NCBI RefSeq assembly: GCF_022751215.1
Contig: NZ_JAICDG010000004.1
Coordinates: forward strand, 620,001-684,000
From: Actinomadura terrae
GTDB lineage: Bacteria > Actinomycetota > Actinomycetes > Streptosporangiales > Streptosporangiaceae
DNA: 64,000 bases
Reading direction: 5' to 3'
Shown: in pieces, positions 59,826 through 64,000 of the stretch
Numbering within the stretch: position 1 is the stretch's first letter
Layout: each line of letters opens with the position of its first letter
Notes under the pieces: generated by a model
The model's input: the letters and a program-made list of their open reading frames with translations, nothing else
Told to the model about the DNA's origin: nothing
The model's database searches: none
Position numbers and translations under genes: made by a program

Positions 59826-60581
59826 GTGCCTCGCAACGGTAGTCCCGCCCCCGCGGCGGCGCCCTCCCGGCCCCGCCGGCCCCGGGAAGAGACGCGCCTC
59901 GCGCTCGTCCGCCGCGCCCGGCGGATCAACCGCGAGCTCGCCGTGCTCTACCCCGACGCCCACTGTGAGCTGGACTTCACGAATCCACTTGAGCTGTTGG
60001 TCGCCACGATCCTGTCCGCCCAGTGTACGGACCGGCGGGTGAATGCCGTCACACCGGCTCTCTTCGCCCGGTACCGGACCGCCGAGGACTACGCCGCCGC
60101 CGACCGGGCGGAACTCGAAGGGCTGATCCAGTCGACGGGGTTCTTCCGGGCGAAGGCGAACAACCTGATGAAGCTCGGGCACGACCTCAGCGAACGCTAC
60201 GGAGGCGACGTCCCGGGCAAGCTGAAGGACCTGGTCACGCTGCCCGGCGTCGGGCGCAAGACCGCCAACGTCGTGCTCGGCAACGCCTTCGACGTCCCCG
60301 GGATCACCGTCGACACCCACTTCGGCCGCCTCGCCCGCCGCTTCGGCTGGACGGAGGAGACCGACCCGGTGAAGGTCGAGAAGGAGATCGGCGAGCTGAT
60401 CCCCCGCAAGGACTGGACGATGCTGTCGCACCGGCTGATCTGGCACGGCCGCCGGATCTGCCACGCGCGGCGTCCGGCCTGCGGCGCCTGCCCGCTCGCC
60501 CGCCTGTGCCCGTCGTTCGGCGAGGGCCCGACCGACGAGGCCACCGCCGCCAAGCTCGTCAAGCCGGGTCCGTTCTCCTGA
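59826..60581 (+). CDS. nth: Endonuclease III (DNA glycosylase/AP lyase)
   Basis: A 251-residue HhH-GPD glycosylase. The lead LVRRARRINRELAVLYPDAH precedes LLVATILSAQCTDRRVNAV (near 60), the HhH with catalytic Lys in LPGVGRKTANVVLGNAF near 143 and the catalytic Asp in GITVDTHFGRLARR near 162. A [4Fe-4S] cluster site is CHARRPACGACPLARLC near 214-230. It removes oxidised pyrimidines. GTG 59826 is chosen because its N terminus is similar to mycobacterial Nth; GTG 59769 is also possible. The stop overlaps the next frame's ATG (TGATG). Confidence 0.93.
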   Translation: MPRNGSPAPAAAPSRPRRPREETRLALVRRARRINRELAVLYPDAHCELDFTNPLELLVATILSAQCTDRRVNAVTPALFARYRTAEDYAAADRAELEGLIQSTGFFRAKANNLMKLGHDLSERYGGDVPGKLKDLVTLPGVGRKTANVVLGNAFDVPGITVDTHFGRLARRFGWTEETDPVKVEKEIGELIPRKDWTMLSHRLIWHGRRICHARRPACGACPLARLCPSFGEGPTDEATAAKLVKPGPFS

Positions 60582-60817
60582 TGCCATCCGCCCTGACGCC
60601 GCCTCCCCTGCCACGCGCCCCGAGGCCGCTTCCCCCGCCGTCCGCCCCGATGCCGCCTTCCCCGCCGATGCCAGCGACAGCCGCGCCCAGGCGTGCGCAC
60701 GCCGCGCCGACGTCCGGTCGTCCTATGCCCCGTGCGGAACGCTGCGACGCTCCCCCAGCCGCCCCAAATGTCTCACCGGGAAGGAACGCCACCGTTCCGT
60801 GGTTGGGACAGCCGTGA
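60581..60817 (+). CDS. Possible 78-residue Pro-rich protein coupled to nth and the NUDIX gene
   Basis: The ATG overlaps the nth stop (TGATG) and the TGA overlaps the GTG of the downstream NUDIX gene (GTGA), so translation could pass through. The product is about a quarter Pro with many Ala and Arg residues, has one Cys and resembles no family. It occupies the place where M. tuberculosis carries a thioredoxin-like gene (Rv3673c). It may be a degenerate spacer that kept coupling, or a real small gene. Confidence 0.35.
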   Translation: MPSALTPPPLPRAPRPLPPPSAPMPPSPPMPATAAPRRAHAAPTSGRPMPRAERCDAPPAAPNVSPGRNATVPWLGQP

Positions 60818-61473
60818 CCGACACCCCACTGACCTGCCCTCCGTGGCTCGACTGCTTCCGCGCGGAGGCGCCGCGCATGCCGGTGCAACCGTTCTTCGAG
60901 CCGGCGCCGCGGGCGCGCGCCGCGGCGGTGCTGATCCTTTTCGGGGAGGGTCCGGAGGGGCCGGACGTCCTGCTCACCGAGCGGGCCGCCACCCTCAACA
61001 AGCACGCCGGCCAGCCCGCCTTCCCCGGCGGGCGCATCGACCCCGAGGACGACGGGCCGGTCGCGGCGGCGCTGCGGGAGGCGTGGGAAGAGGCGGGGGT
61101 CGAGCCGTCCGGCGTGGACATCCTGTGCTCGCTGCCGGAGCTTTATCTGTCGTACAGCGAGCATAGGGTGACGCCTGTCGCGGGATGGTGGCGCGAGCCG
61201 TCCGAGATCGCGCCTGGTCACCCTGGGGAGGTGGCGACGGTCACGCGGGTGCCGATCTCCGAGCTGGTCGATCCGGCGAACCGGCTGATGGTCCGGCACC
61301 CGTCCGGGATCAAGCTGGGCCCGGCGTTCCGCGTCCGCGGCATGCTCGTGTGGGGGTTCACGGGCGCGCTGCTCAACCAGGTGCTGGCGGTCGGCGGCTG
61401 GGACCGTCCCTGGGACGAGGAGCACGTCGAGGAGCTCCCCCCGGCCGTCGCGAACCCGCGCCCACGCCGCTAG
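60814..61473 (+). CDS. NUDIX hydrolase, CoA pyrophosphatase type (Rv3672c-like)
   Basis: A 219-residue protein. The CoA-type feature LLTERAATLNKHAGQPAFPG near 56-75 (LLTxRxxxLxxHxGQxxFPGG) precedes the NUDIX box GGRIDPEDDG...AALREAWEEAGV near 74-100. This combination defines the CoA diphosphatase (NudL) subgroup, which hydrolyses CoA to phosphopantetheine and 3',5'-ADP. GTG 60814 is preferred; GTG 60799 is possible. It lies between nth and marP, as in mycobacteria. Confidence 0.9.
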   Translation: MTDTPLTCPPWLDCFRAEAPRMPVQPFFEPAPRARAAAVLILFGEGPEGPDVLLTERAATLNKHAGQPAFPGGRIDPEDDGPVAAALREAWEEAGVEPSGVDILCSLPELYLSYSEHRVTPVAGWWREPSEIAPGHPGEVATVTRVPISELVDPANRLMVRHPSGIKLGPAFRVRGMLVWGFTGALLNQVLAVGGWDRPWDEEHVEELPPAVANPRPRR

Positions 61474-61690
61474 CTGGTCCCCCACCTCCACCGCTCCCGC
61501 CGCCTGCCGGTCGGCGTTCGAGGTGGTCCCCGGTCGATCGGCTAACGATGATCGAGCAGGTCAGCCGCGAGATACCAGCCTGAGGGCGGACGGTGACCGT
61601 TCCGCATCGCCCCGGACGGCTACCCGCGGTACGCCAATCTGGTACAGCGAGGGGACGTGCGGGACACCCGCCGCCCTATACGGTGAAGCG

Positions 61691-62887
61691 GTGCTGCACG
61701 ACCACGTTCTCGACCTCATCCTGCTCGTGCTCGTCGTGCTGTTCGGAGTCTCGGGCTACCGGCAGGGCTTCATCGTGAGCCTGTTGAGCTTCGTCGGCTT
61801 CGTCGGCGGCGGGGTAGTCGGGGTGCTCGTCGCGCCGCCGATCGCCGAGGCCACCGTGGACGGCGGGGCGCAGCAGGCACTGCTCGCCATAGTGATCGCG
61901 TTCCTGGCCGCGACGCTCGGCCAGCTCGTCGCGTCCTCGCTCGGCGCCGTGCTGCGCAACCGGGTCACCGGCATGAACGCGCGGACCGCGGACGCGGTCG
62001 GCGGCACCTTCGTCAGTGCGCTTTCGCTGCTGATCGTCGCCTGGTTCTTCGGGAACCTGGCCTTCGAGTCGGAGTTCAAGCCGGTCCGGACCCAGGTCCG
62101 AGGCTCCTCGATCATCAACGGCATGAACGGCGTGATGCCGCCGCGGGCGCAGGGCTGGTTCTCCTCGTTCCAGGGATTCGTGCGGAACAGCGAGTTCCCA
62201 CAGGTCTTCAACGGCCTCGGCGGTGAGTCGGTAGTGCCGGTGCCGCCGCCGGACGACTCGATTCTGAACACCGGCTCGCTGCGCGAGGTCCGGCGCAGCA
62301 TCGTCAAGATCGTCAGCCGGGCGCCGGAGTGCGAGCGGCGGATCGAGGGCACCGGCTTCGTGTTCGCGCCGAACCACGTCATGACGAACGCGCACGTCGT
62401 CGCCGGTGCACGCGGCGCGTCGCTGGTCCAGTCGCTGAACGGCTCCAACGATCGCGGACGGGTCGTCCTGTACAACCCCAAGCGCGACATCGCGATCCTC
62501 TACGTGCCCGGCCTGGACGCGCCGCCGCTGAAGTTCGCAGAGTCGGCCAAGGTGCGCGACAACGCCATCATCGCCGGATTCCCGAAGAACCAGCCGTTCC
62601 GGACGGGCGCGGCCCGCATCCGCGCGCGGCAGACCGCCAAGGGCCCGGACATCTACCACAGCGGCCAGGTCAAGCGCGAGATCTACGCCATCCGTGGAAA
62701 GGTCGAGCCGGGCAACTCCGGCGGCCCCCTGCTCTCCACGGACGGACGCGTCTACGGCGTCATCTTCGCCGCCGCCCTGGACACCCCGGCCACCGGCTAC
62801 GCGCTCACCGCCGGGGAGGTCTCCCCGGACGCGAGCGCCGGCGCGAACCTCACGTCCGCCGTGTCCACCCAGGACTGCTCGGACTGA
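61691..62887 (+). CDS. marP: MarP-like periplasmic serine protease with CvpA-type membrane domain
   Basis: A 398-residue protein, close to the 397 of mycobacterial MarP. Four transmembrane helices (about 5-22, 33-55, 65-88, 105-128; CvpA-like) precede a chymotrypsin-fold protease. The catalytic His lies in MTNAHVVAG near 234, the Asp in PKRDIAIL near 264 and the Ser in EPGNSGGPLLS near 343. Two Cys residues (~216 and the C-terminal CSD) fit the known regulatory disulfide. MarP protects against acid and oxidative stress. GTG 61691 gives a standard start; the upstream frame is rejected. Confidence 0.92.
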   Translation: MLHDHVLDLILLVLVVLFGVSGYRQGFIVSLLSFVGFVGGGVVGVLVAPPIAEATVDGGAQQALLAIVIAFLAATLGQLVASSLGAVLRNRVTGMNARTADAVGGTFVSALSLLIVAWFFGNLAFESEFKPVRTQVRGSSIINGMNGVMPPRAQGWFSSFQGFVRNSEFPQVFNGLGGESVVPVPPPDDSILNTGSLREVRRSIVKIVSRAPECERRIEGTGFVFAPNHVMTNAHVVAGARGASLVQSLNGSNDRGRVVLYNPKRDIAILYVPGLDAPPLKFAESAKVRDNAIIAGFPKNQPFRTGAARIRARQTAKGPDIYHSGQVKREIYAIRGKVEPGNSGGPLLSTDGRVYGVIFAAALDTPATGYALTAGEVSPDASAGANLTSAVSTQDCSD

Positions 62888-63176
62888 CCCCGCCCTCGCG
62901 GCGCCGCGCATGCCCGCAGAGCCGCGAACAAGCTGCCGCACCTGCCTCACGGGACACGCACCCAACGAGGCGCCAGCGTGCCTAGACGACCACCTCCTAA
63001 CCGTGCACGAAGACGAGACCATGCCAAAGACGCGGCCGTGCACAGGGGCGCGCCGTTTGCGGAGACGCGGCCCAGCGCGAAGGCGCGGCCCTGGGTCGCG
63101 TAGCGAGGGATGAGGCCGTCCGCGCGCCGCCGACCGTTGCCGCGCCCACCCCTCCCGTCGTCAGCGCCCCAAGCCC
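62888..63176. other. Intergenic region, no gene recognised
   Basis: 289 bases between marP and the minus-strand DUF309 gene (convergent). Repeated words such as ACGCGGCC and GCGCGGCCC occur around 63020-63100. No terminator with a long stem was found. Confidence 0.4.
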
Positions 63177-63743
63177 CTACGGCGCCTTCGTCAGGACGAG
63201 GTCCACAGCCGCTCCGCCAGGACGGTCCGCGAGGGCGCGGGTTTGCTGGACGACGCCGTCCACATCTATGCCGTGCGGCGGGTTCGCCTTGTACGGCTCC
63301 AGCCTGTCCGCGGCGCGGCTGAGCAGCGCCTGAGCGCCCTTCAGGTTCCCCCTGCGCAGATGGGTGACGCCTACGGCGACCTGGGCGAGGCCCCGCCACA
63401 GCTCCCGCTCGTCCTCCGGTGCGGCCTTCCAGACGGCCTCTAGGACCTCGTGCGCATGGAAGGGACGGTCGTCGTCCAGGAGGCGCTGAGCTTCGACGAG
63501 CGCCTCCGCGGGCTCCAGGTCGAGGTCGTCGGGCATCGTCGGTATCCCGGTGGCGCCATGGGGCAGTGGGCGCCCGTAAGCGTCACGTGGCCGCGCGTTA
63601 CGCGGCCTCCCCACCTCGTCCCGGTCTCGCCGCCCCCGCGCCGCCTCGTCGCGGCTTGACGGTATCCGTGCCGCATCGGCGTGGTCCTGGGCGCGCGCCG
63701 CCGCCTCGTCCTGGTTCTCGGTGCGCTCCGGCTCGTCCCGCAT
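63177..63743 (-). CDS. DUF309 domain protein
   Basis: A 188-residue protein. The first ~65 residues are charged and low-complexity (Arg, Asp, Ala). The DUF309 domain follows (about 75-150): AEALVEAQRLLDDDRPFHAH and EVLEAVWKAAPEDERELWRG, then GLAQVAVGVTHLRRGNLKGA. The family has a helical fold with conserved His/Glu/Trp and unknown function. GGAG precedes the ATG. A start at 63536 (MPDDLDLEP) would give a 118-residue protein closer to the domain alone. It is transcribed with the downstream-facing alpha/beta hydrolase. Confidence 0.85.
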   Translation of the reverse strand: MRDEPERTENQDEAAARAQDHADAARIPSSRDEAARGRRDRDEVGRPRNARPRDAYGRPLPHGATGIPTMPDDLDLEPAEALVEAQRLLDDDRPFHAHEVLEAVWKAAPEDERELWRGLAQVAVGVTHLRRGNLKGAQALLSRAADRLEPYKANPPHGIDVDGVVQQTRALADRPGGAAVDLVLTKAP

Positions 63744-63772
63744 GACTCCACGGTACGCACGGCGTACGACGG

Positions 63773-64000
63773 TCAGCGGTCGGGCTCCGGGTCGGCCAGC
63801 CAGCCCAGGAGTTGGGAGTCGAACGCGCGGGGCCGTTCCTCATGCGGAAAGTGCCCGGCACCCTCGATGAGCTTCCACCTGTAGGGAGCCGTGACGTAGC
63901 GTCCCGACCCCTGGGCGCTGCCGGGGAGGGTGTAGGTGTCCAGGGCCCCGTGCAGTTGGAGGGTGGGCGCCTGGACGGGAGTGCGCATGCGGTGCGCGTA
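63773..64000 (-). CDS. Alpha/beta-hydrolase fold protein, C-terminal part (EphE-like position)
   Basis: The last 75 codons of a hydrolase that continues past the window edge. The visible part has PTLQLHGALDTYTLPGSAQG (loop with acid Asp) and KLIEGAGHFPHEERP, where GHFPHEERP holds the catalytic His of the epoxide hydrolase/haloalkane dehalogenase fold. In mycobacteria the gene next to marP is ephE, so an epoxide-hydrolase-like role is plausible. It ends 30 bases before DUF309 on the same strand. Confidence 0.75.
   Translation of the reverse strand, partial: YAHRMRTPVQAPTLQLHGALDTYTLPGSAQGSGRYVTAPYRWKLIEGAGHFPHEERPRAFDSQLLGWLADPEPDR

Overview
This is a very GC-rich window whose gene content and order fit an actinomycete, most likely a filamentous member of the Thermomonosporaceae or Streptosporangiales (Actinomadura-like). 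That assignment is an inference from a Wbl regulator, DUF2637, DUF397, DUF5063 and XRE/DUF5753 genes, GTG/TTG starts, and the dnaX-ybaB-recR-ask-asd order. No 16S rRNA gene is present.

Layout. 0-4 kb: a truncated RDD membrane protein, a DUF2752 protein, and a minus-strand operon of sensor kinase, LuxR-type regulator and PP2C phosphatase. 4-7.3 kb: three overlapping genes (SDR, MFS exporter, QueA-like enzyme). 7.8-11.3 kb: ABC ATPase, two membrane proteins and an ADP-ribosylglycohydrolase. 11.5-12.5 kb: a 41-aa zinc-ribbon protein translationally coupled to a PCMT-type methyltransferase. 12.5-24.4 kb: a housekeeping block with tRNA-Ser(GGA), SRP RNA, dnaX, ybaB, recR, a DUF5063 gene, ask and asd. 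A minus-strand DUF2637 gene full of repeats separates ask from asd. 24.9-35.5 kb: accessory regulators (TetR, MerR, XRE, AraC/DJ-1) and secreted or envelope hydrolases (M15-like, S9, beta-lactamase-like, amidase). 35.9-39.2 kb: a secreted protein, a vanadium-haloperoxidase-like enzyme, an ECF sigma factor and a membrane-anchored Rieske protein. 39.2-40.6 kb: decayed HNH, RepSA, LacI and integrase fragments beside tRNA-Pro(CGG), the remains of an integrative element.

41-64 kb: a block that matches, from memory, the Mycobacterium tuberculosis Rv3670-Rv3683 neighbourhood. It holds a metallophosphoesterase, ponA2-type PBP, wblA/whiB4, two ArsA-like ATPases, DUF4177, RidA, an MBL-fold enzyme, crp, nth, a CoA-type NUDIX, marP and an ephE-like hydrolase. 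SPFH, MFS/MarR and oxidoreductase/HxlR modules and a second NUDIX gene are inserted. The block links cell-wall synthesis, periplasmic protease defence and redox-sensing transcription.

The most unusual property of the window is its intergenic DNA. Many spacers carry decaying short tandem repeats (units of about 10, 17, 27 and 90 bp), including a 1-kb tract between the two ArsA-type genes. Similar repeat-derived sequence appears inside two coding regions. No CRISPR array, intact mobile element or large biosynthetic cluster was found.
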